In this document: positions 1 through 12,350 of the stretch, one piece after another
Layout of the letters: the number at the start of each line of letters is the position of its first letter
Position numbering within the stretch: the first letter of the stretch is position 1
DNA from: Sabethes cyaneus
Taxonomy: Eukaryota; Arthropoda; Insecta; Diptera; Culicidae
DNA length: 64,000 nucleotides
Direction: 5' to 3'
Assembly: GCF_943734655.1 (NCBI RefSeq)
Contig: NC_071355.1
Coordinates: 196,725,939 to 196,789,938, forward strand
Program-made: the position numbers and the translations under genes
The notes under the pieces: model-generated
Databases searched by the model: none
What the model saw: the letters and a program-made list of their open reading frames with translations, nothing else
Told to the model about the DNA's origin: nothing

Positions 1-61
1 CCTCGCATCGATTTAACTTTTGTCGGCTTCTAAACTTAATAAGCGGTGGTTCTTCGCCAAA

Positions 62-195
62 TAGCACTTTCGGCGAAAATTTTTCCGCAAAATAGTACTT
101 TCCGCAAAAATGTTTTCCGCGAAACAATATATTCCGCGTTATGGTCATCCGCGAATTAGTTTTCCGCGAAATGGTATTCGGCGAAATGTTATACA
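62..195. repeat. Degenerate TTCCGCGAAA minisatellite
   Basis: A run of diverged units resembling TTCCGCGAAATGGT, with variants TTCGGCGAAA and TTCCGCAAAA, spaced about 12-18 bases apart. It ends just before the composite element that starts near 205. There is no coding potential. I read it as an old tandem array, probably satellite-derived. Confidence 0.55.
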
Positions 196-300
196 ATCGA
201 GTTCGTATTACACTAAGAGGCTTCAAAAACTTCAGACAATTGGGATGTTTCTCACTTCTCTTGAATTTCAATGCAAATTTAAAAATTGCAAATTGTCATC

Positions 301-448
301 ACATACACACATACATACACACATACATACATACATACATACATACATACATACATACATACATACATACATACATACATACATACATACATACATACAT
401 ACATACATACATACATACATACATACATACATACATACATACATACAC
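301..448. repeat. (ACAT)n microsatellite
   Basis: About 37 nearly perfect tetranucleotide units with a few ACAC variants at the left end. The YIHT-type and YVCM-type open frames across it are repeat artefacts. Confidence 0.97.
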
Positions 449-991
449 GCATAGACCACACACATTGAATACAATCAACATTTGATTGATACGTTTTGAT
501 TTCACACGTTTTAACGGTTTAATATACGGTGCTTAAGTGTTAAAGTTTGAATAACTTTTGAATGAACCGTCCGATTTTAAATAACTCGGTTTCGTTTGAT
601 AGATCTCAGCAGTAATTTTCAAATAATAATAAAATGCGAGATATTTTTCATTGAATTAATGCTTATATGTTACAAAAATATGTTTTAAATACTAATTTTT
701 CACATTTCTTTATGTAACTTTCAAACTACAAGTCCAATCGTCATGAAATTTGGAAGTTAAGGGTTTGCAACGCCCCTCTTTCATATCCAATCAATTTTGT
801 TCAAATCGATTAAGGGATCTATGAGATAATGAAGTCCCTTATTTTTCGTATTTTTTACATAACTTTTGAACTAAAAGTCCGATCAGTATGAAATTCAATA
901 GCGACCAATGGGACACCTAGACCCTTCATTTGACTAAGAACATTAAAATCGGTCCAGCCATCTCCGATTAAAGTGAGTGAGATTGAAAGCG

Positions 992-1606
<615 letters not shown>

Positions 1607-1735
1607 ATGCTCAGTTTTCAAAACTGAGTCGAATGGTATATGACATTCGACCCGCAGGACCTACTTTCCATTTCCGGTTTTCCAAGTGATTTCTATACCT
1701 TTATACTATAGATTTATATAGTAGACAGGCAAAAA

Positions 1736-2190
1736 GGTAAAAATCAGCATTACGCATTTCATGCGCAAAATTGGCATATCCGTACTATTTTGGAGGCGAT
1801 ATACGTGATTACGAATAATTTTGAGCGTTACGACTATATACATATTTATTTACGATAATATCCGATTAAGCGCGAGTCGCTCCGTTGTGCGCTGAAAATT
1901 ATGTCAGTCATTATCATTCTATACGAAAAAAATCAACTTGATCCCACTTTATCCAGTTTTAGTTACGATTTCGAGTTTGTTAGGAGATATTTACGATAGT
2001 TTTCGTACATTGATATACGAGTTGGTGCTAGCTGGGTTATTTGTATGATTGCTTTTAACACCGAGCAGGTTTTTTCCATATTGGGTATTTTTATCACTGC
2101 GACCATTTGTTTGATCTATTATGATTGAAACTTCTTTCTTCCCCTAAGTGCAAATGATTTACGCTCATCATAAGGATGCCTATTTACCGT
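1736..2190. other. Unassigned spacer
   Basis: AT-rich sequence without an open frame, repeat unit or recognisable element. Confidence 0.5.
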
Positions 2191-2191
2191 A

Positions 2192-2415
2192 TACAGTCAA
2201 CCAAAAAAGTATTCGGACAGCAGTGCATAAAATTTTCTTTTAGTAATTTTGCACAGTATTTTTGCAAAGAATGGTAACACATATTTTTTAAAACAATGTT
2301 TAACTAAAGCATATTTAGATGCACAACAAAAATTCGGGGTAAAGCTTTCCGTTTTGAAGATAGGATACATATAGTTTGAATTGCTCAAAAATGCAGCCAA
2401 AAAGTATTCGGACAG
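2192..2415. mobile_element. Tc1/mariner-like terminal repeat with subterminal copy
   Basis: A TA is followed by a terminal-repeat-like string beginning CAGTCAACC (2194-2220). Its inner part, CCAAAAA plus AGTATTCGGACAG, recurs in the same orientation at about 2396-2415. A terminal and subterminal direct repeat pair about 200 bp apart is typical of IR-DR type Tc1-like elements. No matching right end was seen, so this is a half element. No transposase was found next to it. Confidence 0.5.
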
Positions 2416-2419
2416 TTAA

Positions 2420-3170
2420 CTATTAGTTGAAGCAAATGTCCTTTCTCGCTCAACTACTACCTTGTAGGACCATTTACATTCTTGATGACCTGTTTTAATC
2501 TGTTTGGGATAAAATTAACAATTTTTCAAATATCCCTCTGTGAATTACTGACCATTTTTTTTACAAGAGCTCGGTTTAAGTCATTGCGATAAGAAATCGA
2601 ATGATTTCTCATTTAGAAATGAAATTATCTAAAAAGATGTTCAAAAGGGTTTAAATCTAGACTGAATACTGATGTTTCGATAGCTTTAGGACAATTGTAT
2701 GGTGCCTACCGCTTACAATTATCGACAGTATGTTTAGATTCAACATCTCGGTACAATATGTATGTACCGCACAGTTACAATTTTGCTTTAATTTCACCTA
2801 AAATTGTTCAGATAATTGAGTTTACACTTGGTTCTATCCAAAAATATATATCTTTGCTACCTCGGAGCTTTCCAAGCATCCCAACAAGGTATGACACTAA
2901 CCGCATTGCTCGTTTACTTGCTGACGAGTGATTTTTCGCTTGTAACCCTTCTCTTTTAGTTATTCTTGCATAAGGGTTGTTGATGCCACAATTAATTTCC
3001 TACAATTTTCTATCGTGAACACAAACTTACGGAAGCCCCCCGCAGAAACCAGCTCTATTTAGGTGCATGCAGTTTCCTAGATATACTGACTAATAGGAAT
3101 CCCTTAGTTAAGTCCGAACGAGCGGCAGCTAGTAAGGACAGCATGTACCTAACGTGTGTGTAGGTTGAAG
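2420..3170. other. Unassigned spacer
   Basis: No feature recognised. A 78-codon open frame at 2695-2931 has no recognisable motif and could occur by chance. Confidence 0.4.
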
Positions 3171-3179
3171 GTCGTGAAT

Positions 3180-3300
3180 ATTTGCGGTCGAATATGACGT
3201 CCGGCCATTCGTGTTTAGGCCTTTTGTGATTCGGCCATTCGTGATTCGACCATTAGATATATTACATGATTTGTTATTTCGGCCATTTGTGTTTCGGCTA
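3180..3300. repeat. Degenerate TTCGGCCATTCGTGA minisatellite
   Basis: About seven diverged units of 15-20 bp containing CGGCCATT and TTCGTGATTCGG. Non-coding. The left edge is blurred by divergence. Confidence 0.6.
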
Positions 3301-3329
3301 TGTAATCCCAGTGTGATGATAGTATAGCG

Positions 3330-3405
3330 GACGACGGTAGTTCAGTTAGCAAAACAGTCGGGTACCAACCGAAAGATCGTGGCTGCGAACTCCACCTGCC
3401 ATCAC
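3330..3405 (+). repeat. Possible tRNA-derived SINE fragment
   Basis: TAGTTCAGTTAGC resembles a tRNA box A. GCTGCGAACTCC, about 45 bp downstream, resembles box B. No cloverleaf can be drawn convincingly and there is no second copy in the window, so this is a weak call. Confidence 0.3.
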
Positions 3406-3777
3406 CCTGCTGTATTTTTGGTCTATTTAGAAATTTTACAGTTCATCAAATCATCATTCTTCGCATCAGGCATTTCTTCGCTTTCCAAAATATGTCATGA
3501 CGTCATACGTGGTGGATTAAATCCGTGACTTGTCGTGCGAAAATCGGCAACGTACTACTCTGCTTCTATCAAATTCAGAACTGTTTTCAAACAAAACGCT
3601 ATTAAAAGTTTTGGGAGGACCGCTATCGCCAAAGTGATTGATTTCATTACTGTCTTCTACCATTTCTTCCGTTTATTGGAAAGTCGGCTGAAGAAAAGAA
3701 TATGAGGTTGAATCTACTTATTTCTTACTGCTTACTACTCAGTGCCGACTGCCCTTACTTCTCATTTCTTACTTCAC

Positions 3778-4063
3778 GCTTTTTAATTGACTGGAGTTTT
3801 TGGAGCGTCTTAGTACAATACGAAACCTAAAATTAAAAGAGAAGAAAACTTATCCAATTTAATTCTACTATGTATATTTTATTCACGACAGATACGTATT
3901 TCGCCTACGACTTGCAGGCTTCCTCAGAGCTCAGTTAGTTCGAAAACAGACACTGAGGAAGCCTGTAAGTCGTAGGCGAAATACGAATCTGTCGTGAATA
4001 AAATATACATAGTAGAATTAAATTGGATAAGTTTTCTTCTTTTTTAATTTTAGCTTTTTAATT
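3778..4063 (+). mobile_element. Hammerhead-carrying small retroelement, copy A (with TSDs)
   Basis: The insert 3789-4052 (264 bp) is bounded by an 11-bp direct repeat GCTTTTTAATT (3778-3788 and 4053-4063). It sits inside the TTCTCA minisatellite, whose pattern resumes on both sides. It begins with the family leader (GAAGTTTTTGGAGC-like), then carries two long inverted arms (about 3838-3926 and 3953-4045), each with a hammerhead-like core. The family recurs at 14047, 16640, 17689 and 27382. It encodes no protein. The hammerhead type and arm arrangement suggest a non-autonomous Penelope-like element; that assignment is inference. Confidence 0.75.
3949..3993 (+). ncRNA. Hammerhead-ribozyme-like motif A
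   Basis: Stem I GACA (3949-3952) pairs with TGTC (3990-3993). The core is CTGAGGA (3953-3959). Stem II GCCT (3961-3964) pairs with AGGC (3974-3977). GAAA follows at 3978-3981. Stem III, TACGAATC, is short and nearly self-complementary. The predicted cleavage lies after the C at 3989. One extra A separates core and stem II, as in all five copies. One base of the stem III palindrome is altered compared with copies B and E. Confidence 0.65.
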
Positions 4064-4345
4064 CTCATTTCTACTTCTCATTCCTACTTCTCACATCTCA
4101 CACATAAATACTCACTTTTCGTTGCTCATTTCTCACATCTAGCATCTCACTTTTAATTTTTCAATTCTCATTTCTCACAGCCCTTCAAAATTTCTCTCTG
4201 GTTCTCACTGCTGACTTCTCATTTCTCATTTCTCAATTCTCCCTTCACTTCTCACTCCCCATTTCTCACTTCTAACCATTCATATTTCACTGTTCACCAG
4301 TAACGTCTCACTTTATACTTCTTACTCAGCTAACTCAACGCAATA
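4064..4345. repeat. Degenerate CTTCTCATTT minisatellite, block 1
   Basis: Irregular 8-12 bp units built from TTCTCA and TTTCTCAC. The array also covers about 3720-3777 left of the inserted copy A element. No coding meaning; the Leu/Ser-rich frames are artefacts. Confidence 0.75.
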
Positions 4346-4904
4346 ACGACTGAGCAAACACAACTTTGCGGCTGACGGATACGAATGTTGTACAAAGTGT
4401 AAAGAAACAGTATAAATTGTAAGAGGTGAAAATTGAATAGGAAGGGATAAATAAAAGTGAAATTGATTGGGTGATTACGTGATTACGCGAGATTACAAAG
4501 TGCTGATAGTAATGAACAGAAGGTTTTTATAATATCCAAACAGATCGACAAGACATGAAAGGGAAGAATTAGGGAACTTAGGGAATAGTTTGCTGCTGAT
4601 TCGAAGCGCCAAAAATTTGCTTAACCATTGTATCGCTAGAGAAAGCATGACCTCAAATAGAAAAAAAATAGTACGAAAATTACTTTATTCACTGTAAAAC
4701 AAACCCTACAAAAGTCGAAAATAATATGTTTACCATTGTTAAAAATTTACCGATAGATTTGCCAAACAAAAATAAATGAATAAATGTAATTTTCTCTAAC
4801 GCTAGAAACTACTTTAGAATTAATCTTAAAGTAAATTGTCTAGCTCAGAGCTACATAGTAATAAGTGCTGCAAAAGAACCGTTGTATCGATTGAAAAACT
4901 ATTC
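4346..4904. other. Unassigned AT-rich spacer
   Basis: Lies between two blocks of the same minisatellite. No frame or motif recognised. Confidence 0.4.
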
Positions 4905-5440
4905 GAACTTTTCTCATCTTCTCATTTCTACGTTTTCTATAAAGTTTTATCACTGCTCACTTTTCATCACTTGCTACTCACTTCTCATTTTGCATTTCTC
5001 AGCACTCACTCCTCACTATTCATTTTCCACTTCTCATGTATCACTTCACACTTCTCGCTTTTCATTTCTTACTTCTCAGTTTACATATCTCTCTTTTTTA
5101 TCAAAACATCTCATTTCTCACTACTTACTTAGTTGTGTTGTGAGTTGTGAGTTGTGAGCTACAGTCCCACAGTCTGGACGGTCAATTATTTCTCACAGTT
5201 TACATATACTTTTTCTCAGTTCTTCCAATGTTCGTTCTTTACAAAAACACATTTACTCTCTCATATGCCTTACTTGTCACTTCTCATTGCCTTCTAATCA
5301 CTACGTACTACTTATTTCTCACCACTCGCCACTCACTTCTCACTACTCACTTCTCATTATTATCTCCTCACTACACACTTCTCGTTTCACTCACACGACT
5401 CGAGACACCACATTTCTCAATACAGCCGACCTCTTCGATT
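4905..5440. repeat. Degenerate CTTCTCATTT minisatellite, block 2
   Basis: Same irregular TTCTCA/CACTTCTC units as block 1. The three overlapping open frames here are Ser/Leu/His/Phe-rich in every frame, which shows they come from the repeat. Confidence 0.75.
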
Positions 5441-5639
5441 TCTAACCCCTAGTTTACGAGTCCACTCGAGGAGGTAGTTTTCTCTCACGCTGATTTCAGC
5501 TACGAGCGATTAAGGCAAGCAGCAGTGACCACTGGACAAGGCATGGGTGGGCAGCAGCAGAATGGGTCATTACACAATGTGCCAAATGATTCGGTTCTGC
5601 TTGCACGCCGATTGTTTACGGAGGTTTCGATCAATTGGG

Positions 5640-6595
5640 CAGCTCTTTTGAACCAATGAAAACTTCAGGTCCGGATGATATTCTATCCATTTTCCTACAA
5701 AAAAAAACGGACGGTGTTATAATGTCCGAGCTCATCAACCTCTTTCGAGCCAGTTTCACTTCGTGGTATATCCCGGAGAATCGGCGGAAAGTAAGGGTGG
5801 TGTTCATACCTAAGGCTGGCAAAAAAGACAAAACTATGCCTAAAGCTTTCAGACCGATAAATCTGACTTCAACGCTTCTTAAGCTGATGGAGAAAATCAC
5901 GAAAAACCATATCCGCAATAAATTTTTGAAAAACTCTCCGTTACATGTAAGTCAACCTGCATACCAACACGGTAAATCTACGGAAACCGCACTGCACTAC
6001 TTAGTGACGTTAATTAAGAAATCACTCAAATATCAAGAGATAGCACTATGTGCTTTTCTAGATATTGAAGGCGCTTTCGATATGACGTCCTTCGCGTTAA
6101 TTAATACGGCTCTCTGTTAAAAGAGAATCGACCACACTACAATGAGCTGGATTCAAGCAATGCTCTCGAGCAAAGAAATTACAGCATCATTGGGAGATAC
6201 GTCGGTCACGGTTCGGTGATCAAAGGATGTCCACAGGGAGGAGTTCTCTCCCCCCTGCTCTGGTCACTGGTGGCCGACGCACTCCTTCACAAGCTGTTAC
6301 AGCTTGGTTATGAGACCATTGCTTACGTTAACGACGTTGTACTTATTATCAGAGGAAAGTTTGACGCAGTATTGTCAAGTCGCTTGCAAGGAGCTTTAAA
6401 CACCACCATGTTATGGTGCTCACAAGAGGGACTTAATGTTAACCCCACCAAAACAGTCGTGATACCATTCACTATGCGAAGAAGCATACCATTACTCCTC
6501 CTATATTGAATGGTGTCATACAAATAATAAATTTTTTCCTATACTACTGAATGGTGTCAAACAAATAATAAATTTTGAAGTTCTGGATACTTTTG
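5640..6595 (+). pseudogene. Non-LTR retrotransposon reverse transcriptase, R1/LOA-like, broken
   Basis: Codes for the fingers-palm part of a LINE reverse transcriptase. Early segments include KTSGPDD, a FIPKAGK stretch, FRPINLTS, a GKSTETALHYLV stretch and FLDIEGAFD (motif A). A TAA stop lies at 6118-6120. The same frame then continues to about 6210, where a shift moves to the frame carrying CPQGGVLSPLLW (5'-most codon near 6225). The catalytic YADD box reads YVND, so one of the two metal-binding aspartates is lost. Another shift near 6480 leads into PPILNGV, followed by a 38-bp tandem duplication (6501-6576). Family call is from motif style: R1/LOA rather than RTE. The copy is clearly dead. 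Confidence 0.85.
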
Positions 6596-6606
6596 CTCAT
6601 ATTTTA

Positions 6607-6663
6607 ATTTTCTTCTAATTTTCATAGTTTTAAATAATAAAACTATGAAAATTAGAAGAAAAT
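6607..6663. repeat. Perfect 24-bp hairpin
   Basis: Arms 6607-6630 and 6640-6663 are exact reverse complements (arm begins ATTTTCTTCTAATTTTC) around a loop of about 9 nt. It lies 12 bp after the recognisable end of the dead LINE. It could be a mini fold-back element or a transcript hairpin. Confidence 0.8.
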
Positions 6664-9600
6664 TCTCGGAATTGTGTAAGTTATTTGTACAATGTAATGC
6701 ATTGTTATGTCGACTACTGTGGTATTTCACTCCTGAAATTATACGAAACTTCGAAATAATTTCGAAACTTGAAAATGGGTTTATTGCCACTCCGTTGCAC
6801 TATTGGGAAACCCAGATTTTCATTTCGAATGCCGACAGTTTCATATGCTTGAAAATATGTGCAACCTTTCCTTTATTCAGTTGCCATAGAAAACTGCCGC
6901 CCAGGAAACTGTTTGAAGCCTGCCTTGACGTATGTTTCGCCGTTCAAAATCACGCAATCAAATTAGAATCGTCATTTAGGTACAGCTTGCAGAATCGTTT
7001 TTGAGGCGTCTTGTATTGTTTATAGTCACGATTTTGCGTCCTTTCTATTAGTCGACAGCGGTATCAAAAAATATAAAGAGATAAACGTCTTGTTCTTTCA
7101 ACAACAGTAAAATTGCCATGCTGTACTGTTTTGAAGAGATTGCTCGATTGGATGGTGAATGGAAGTTCTAGTTTGTTACGTATTTTGCCCAAATTCATAT
7201 TGTTTGTTAACATTTTTAAACACTCATCCTGTGTTTTTTAGCAAATGCGGCAGCTGTACAATAGAAGAGCTTCAATTTTCAGACATCAAATCTGAACGGG
7301 AAACCGCCAATAGTGAATCAACTTCACAGTTACAAAAAAAAACAATCCAGTTCCAGCCGGAAGAGGCTTTCTGCTCGAAGGGAAATTGGATGTGCCAAAT
7401 GTTCGCGTTATCATAATTTGTGACACCCATAATGAACTGCGCAAATTTCTGATCCAATCGAATAGTGCCAAATCGAACCTACCCAAACCGAAGGGGGCAA
7501 TAAAAATCTGTTCAAGCGCTATTAGCTTAAGATATTGGGCGAAACTGTCGAAGTTCGACATACGTTTCGGTAAATCAGAATCGACGACGACGACGACGGC
7601 GGCGGCTCTCTGTCCGGTAGTCGGGTCAAAATACATCGGCCGGGCCGGGCCGGGAATTTTGATAAACCGGTTCCAGCCAACCAAGTGGTTCGACTCAGAA
7701 TCAGATTAATTTTTAACGATCACTATTAAATTAAGTTTTCATTTATCACCGTACGAAGAGTGAAAATATCGTCGGATACATTCCTTTTATAGGTTCTAAT
7801 TGCAATATTGTCTCCCGCAGTAGCAGTCAATGGTAACGAAACGTTTTTGCGTTGCTCAAGATCCTGATTGGAAAGATATCTTGAACTACGTTTTGCTCAC
7901 AGAAGCGATAAAAGTTAGCAAATAGTTCAACACTTAATTATGTAGCCATTTGTTCTATTTATACTGATTTCTATTCAGACAATCTCGATATGTAAAAGGC
8001 CAATCGTAAAAGCTATCATTTTAATTATAAATTAATTTTGAGTATCCTAATAGTTATCAGTTACTAAAAATCATCGACATTTCTGAACCATTGGAGTTAA
8101 ATACATGTATAGCAAAACGTTATTAAAATACCGGACAGGCTCACAACTTGATCTTCTTTCTGGCCTTACATTTTATCCCCCGAATGATATTAAATGGTAA
8201 TAGAATATTTCGAAAGTTTAGCATTATTAGTAAAACTAACTTTGGCGCTGTTCCGCGTTTGCTGGCATCAGCGGAGAAGGCCCAAATATCGCCAGATTAC
8301 GGACGGCAAGCGGCCAAACAGTAAGCCTTATTGGGGGCAATACAATACCGAGACCGAGCAGTCTCGTAAATCAAATTTCTATGAATTTCAATTTGCATTT
8401 AAATAAAATCGGTATCGATCATTTAAATAGCACGCGTCTCTGTGGCAAACGGAACTGGAACGATTGTTTTCGATTGTATGATTGATCGTTTCCTTACGAA
8501 ACCGGTGTGCTACACTACAGAATAGATTTCTCTGAAAGGGGCAGAGTTTTCTGTTGGATTCAATCGAAGCTTGGAATGGAATTGATATTACACTTTTATT
8601 ACTCGGGTGTTGCATTCACTTAAAAAACAATGGGAAAGCAAGCTCCACCTCTCCTTATTGATGTATCAAGAACAATATTTGCATTTGCTTAAATTTTAGA
8701 ATCATTCCGAGAATTTTGAGAAACTAATAGAACCCTTTGTTAGGCCAACTCTTCTACAGGGTCATAAGATGTTGCAGTTTCGGCTATCGATTAATTTGAA
8801 AAGACCGAAAAAATGGGAGGAACCTCATGTAATGACCCTTGCAGAAACGGACCTGCCCTTGGCCAATAACGACTGTGGGCATCTTTCTGATACGTTCTCA
8901 TTCACACACGCCAAGCCGAACTTCCAAGTAACGCTATATTAAATTCGCATTAAATCTCATTCATCAAACGCTCTTCACTCCTTTTACATTGAGGTATTTA
9001 CTGTGAGCTGTAAATAGGGGTTTTAACGGCATCCGGGGAGGGTGTTGGACAAAGAAAGTTTTGTAAGACAGTATATGATCCAGCACAGGACAATGATTGA
9101 TTAATGCAGGCGAATCACCAGTAATATTTTGTTTTTTTTTTGCTTTTCATTCGGAGGTAAACTGCTCGAGTTAAAATGAAACATTCTCGTAACTCGTTTC
9201 AGTTAAGATCGTTTATCATACAAGTCCAGAAATCTGAACCGTAATTAAATAAAAGCAAACATAGTTGTGAAACTTGCTCCGTCAAACAACAATGTACATA
9301 TAAATACAATGTAATAACAATCCATTTGTGGTAGAAAATCAATTTCGAAAACCAGGTTGAACTATTCCCACTGCCATATCTTTCAAACTGCGCCTCTAAT
9401 GTTGCATCTCTAATGGTCTAAATTTTACTGTTTGTCTTCCAATTGTAGTTTAACCGCCAGGTGATAATTGGACAGAATACCTACAGAAAAACAAACCGTA
9501 CCCTTTTAGGGAGAGTATTGATAGATAATTGGTTGAACTCTTCCGCTTGATGGAAAGACCAGTGTAGGGGAGAGCGGGGAGTGATTTACCGAGCCTTTTT

Positions 9601-10862
9601 TAACGTTTGAAAAATTTTTGCCATTTTTTCTTACTAAAATTTAAACGTTTTCGCAGCTTAATTTTATAAATAACCATCAACAGCTCCAACTTAAACAAAC
9701 ATAAATGAAATTCACAGAATCTTTTTGAAATACTTTATGGTAACACTTTCCTATATAAACAGGAAAATCAAAATAATTAACGTACTGCAGTTTCCTCGTA
9801 TCGTCCATCCAATTACGACGCATTCAACCACGGTCGGTTGCAGTAAAGCATCGGTGTTTGACCATGGCCCATTTTAGCGCTATATAGAGTGCACTTCCCT
9901 CTGGTCTAGTAGGTTTATTGCACCGGTATGAAAGGTATTAAGATATAATTTGCAGCTTTCAAATGGCTCTCTCTCCTGGTTTGCTGCTTTGTATGCTCAT
10001 CTAGGAATGTTAATCATTCTCGATTGCACAGATTTCACCGACGCATCGTAAGGGAACTGAATGATAACGATGTTGCCACTGCCACTACCTGCCACTGCCA
10101 CTGCAACTGCACTGCCCCGCTAAAGTCAGTGCGTAGGTGCCGTTATACGATGCGGTTTTCATGGTTCTGTAAAGCACGATAAGGGTCGTCTGATTCCTAG
10201 CAATAACGAGGATCTTTTCAGGATGAAAAAACACATATAAAAATTCAGTTGAAAAGCACAGCGTTTAAAAAAAATGAAAAAGTACAGCAAACGTTCGTTA
10301 AATTGTATCTTTTATATGGTTTATATTTTAACTGGCAGTCCACCTAGTGTATCGAATGTCAGTTAATAGGTCTCTCTAACATCAATTCTTTTACAAGGGA
10401 CTTCATGGACGCGACCCAGTATTGACAATGCTCATTACGAATGTTTCACGTTTATGTTTATTGACTTCTGATTGAAAAAAATAATGAATTAAAAGAAGTA
10501 TTTCACTGGATCATGTCTTAAACTATTGATGACAAATATATTTCGTCGATAATTTTGAGTTCGTTGTTACGCAATTCAAAAAAAGAAGCAACTAACGATG
10601 TTTACTAAATGAAATAATAATCTCTGGCCAATCGTTTGTAATATAAAACAGATTCATCGAGGTCCTGAATTTTGGGAGGTACTACGCAAACAAATACTCA
10701 ACGATTGCGATTAGCAATCAAAATGTGCGTAACTTTTATTGAATTATATCCGAGTGGTATTAGTTTTGTTGCCATTTCATTAAAAATAACAAAAATATCA
10801 TAATTTCTTCCGTTTTATTTTACTAAGTTTGCTTCAGCCGCAAAAAGCAAAGCAAAACCTAG
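6664..10862. other. Long unassigned stretch
   Basis: About 4.2 kb without a recognised gene or element. Open frames up to 132 codons (6645-7004, 7286-7684, 7386-7709, 8194-8406) overlap each other on both strands and show no motif. A CGACGACGG trinucleotide run lies near 7593-7610 and a TGCCAC hexamer run near 10074-10110. Unique host DNA or old decayed repeats are both possible. Confidence 0.4.
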
Positions 10863-10980
10863 CCCAAGCAACATTTTGAGTTTTTTTTGTTCTCTTATGA
10901 TAGTATTTATTTTGGTCATAAAAACCAATTTTGGTCATAAAAACAATCATAAGAGTGTAATTAAACTTTCAATGTTACTT
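10863..10980. mobile_element. Palindromic MITE, CCCAAG family, copy 1
   Basis: Starts CCCAAGCAACA and ends with a TGTTACTT right end. The interior is a self-complementary CTCTTATGAT ... ATCATAAGAG with a repeated TTTTGGTCATAAAAA in the middle. Same structure as 25072-25178, 26991-27098, 56165-56264 and the truncated 28451-28477. No protein. Most diverged copy. Confidence 0.65.
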
Positions 10981-11084
10981 CCGTCGCTGAAACTTGACCT
11001 TTATTGAATTGCGGGGCTAGTACTACGATTCTATTAACTGTAACAGCTTTTCCGATCTGAGATACAAACATTCGACGTTAGACC

Positions 11085-11835
11085 AGGATGTACTCATCTA
11101 AGTTCAAATCCAAGTTCAAGGCCAAGTCCACATCCACATCCACATTCACATCTACTACGTCCACGTCCACGTCCACGTCCACGTCCACGTCCACGTCCAC
11201 GTCCACGTCCACGTCCACGTCCACGTCCACGTCCGCGTCCACGTCCACGTCCACGTCCACGTCCACGTCCACGTCCACGTCCACGTCCACGTCCACGTCC
11301 ACGTCCACGTCCACGTCCACGTCCACGTCCACGTCCACGTCCACGTCCACGTCCACATCCACGTCCACGTCCACGTCCACGTCCACGTCCACGTCCACGT
11401 CCACGTCCACGTCCACGTCCACGTCCACGTCCACGTCCACGTCCACATCCACGTCCACGTCCACGTCCACGTCCACGTCCACGTCCACGTCCACGTCCAC
11501 GTCCACGTCCACGTCCACGTCCACGTCCACGTCCACGTCCACGTCCACGTTCACGTCCACGTCCACGTCCACGTCCACGTCCACGTCCACGTCCACGTCC
11601 ACGTCCACGTCCACGTCCACGTCCACGTCCACGTCCACGTCCACGTCCACGTCCACGTCCACGTCCACGTCCACGTCCACGTCCACGTCCACGTCCACGT
11701 CCACGTCCACGTCCACGTCCACATCCACGTCCACGTCCACGTCCACGTCCACGTCCACGTCCACGTCCACGTCCACGTCCACGTCCACGTCCACGTCCAC
11801 GTCCACGTCCACGTCCACTTCCATGTTCACGTCCA
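11085..11835. repeat. (GTCCAC)n hexamer satellite
   Basis: About 110 near-perfect GTCCAC units (11158-11820) with few substitutions (GTCCGC, ATCCAC, GTTCAC). The left shoulder, 11090-11150, is diverged with units such as AAGTTCAAATCC. Each unit holds a CpG, yet most CpGs survive. Frames read as TS, VD, RG and WT repeats; none is a gene. The right edge touches an RTE fragment. Confidence 0.97.
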
Positions 11836-11844
11836 CGTCCTTCA

Positions 11845-12190
11845 CGTTCGCGTCCATTTATGTAAACTTCTGCCGGAAGTCCGGCCGATCTATTAGTCTT
11901 ACGCTGTCGGATTTCTCTGCGGGTCTTTTTGAGATCGGGAGCTGTGAGGCTGGTATCGCTCGTAAGCACTCCTAGGTTAACTACCTTTCGGCCTCTTGTT
12001 ATATCGCCATTGAGACGCCTCTCGAAGAACTGCTTCCACCTGTCGATCATCTCGCGTTCGTTTGTTACCTAGTTCACCATCTCCTAAAACTTGCGCGTTT
12101 CTTTAGCCCGGAATAGTTGTTCCAGCTCTCCAAGATTCCTGTCCTGTTACTAGAGCTTTTTCTTCCTCATGGTAGTTGCACTAGTTGCGT
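11845..12190 (-). pseudogene. RTE-type LINE fragment, endonuclease-RT linker
   Basis: On the minus strand a frame reads RWKQFFERRLNGDI, then PDLKKTRREIRQ and a GLPAEV-like box. This is the linker before the reverse transcriptase of RTE elements, equivalent to the plus-strand fragment at 38155-38415. Upstream codons beyond 12060 contain stops. The fragment ends exactly where the hexamer satellite begins, so the palm domain is missing. Confidence 0.75.
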
Positions 12191-12350
12191 ACTTGTCGAT
12201 AATTGGCTAAATTCTCCCTCGTGACAATGCCCAGTGGTTCCGAATCGCAAAAAAGCGATCGTTAGCTGTTGCGTAAAGAAATTCAAAGCCAATTTCAATT
12301 CCAGTTTCAAGTCCAATTTTTAACCATTTCATTATTATGTTTAAATCCAA
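12191..12350. repeat. Diverged hexamer-like tract
   Basis: 12283-12350 holds TTCAAGTCCAATTT-like units resembling the shoulder of the satellite at 11.1 kb and the tract at 14.96-15.24 kb. Before it is an ordinary spacer. Called only on unit similarity. Confidence 0.4.

Noticed and set aside
110..505. Overlapping YIHT/CMYV open frames
   Set aside because: Pure translation of the ACAT microsatellite in several frames.
11078..12050. 259-318 codon VD, TS, RG and WT dipeptide frames
   Set aside because: The GTCCAC hexamer is open in all frames. Only the RTE fragment at the right edge is real coding remnant.
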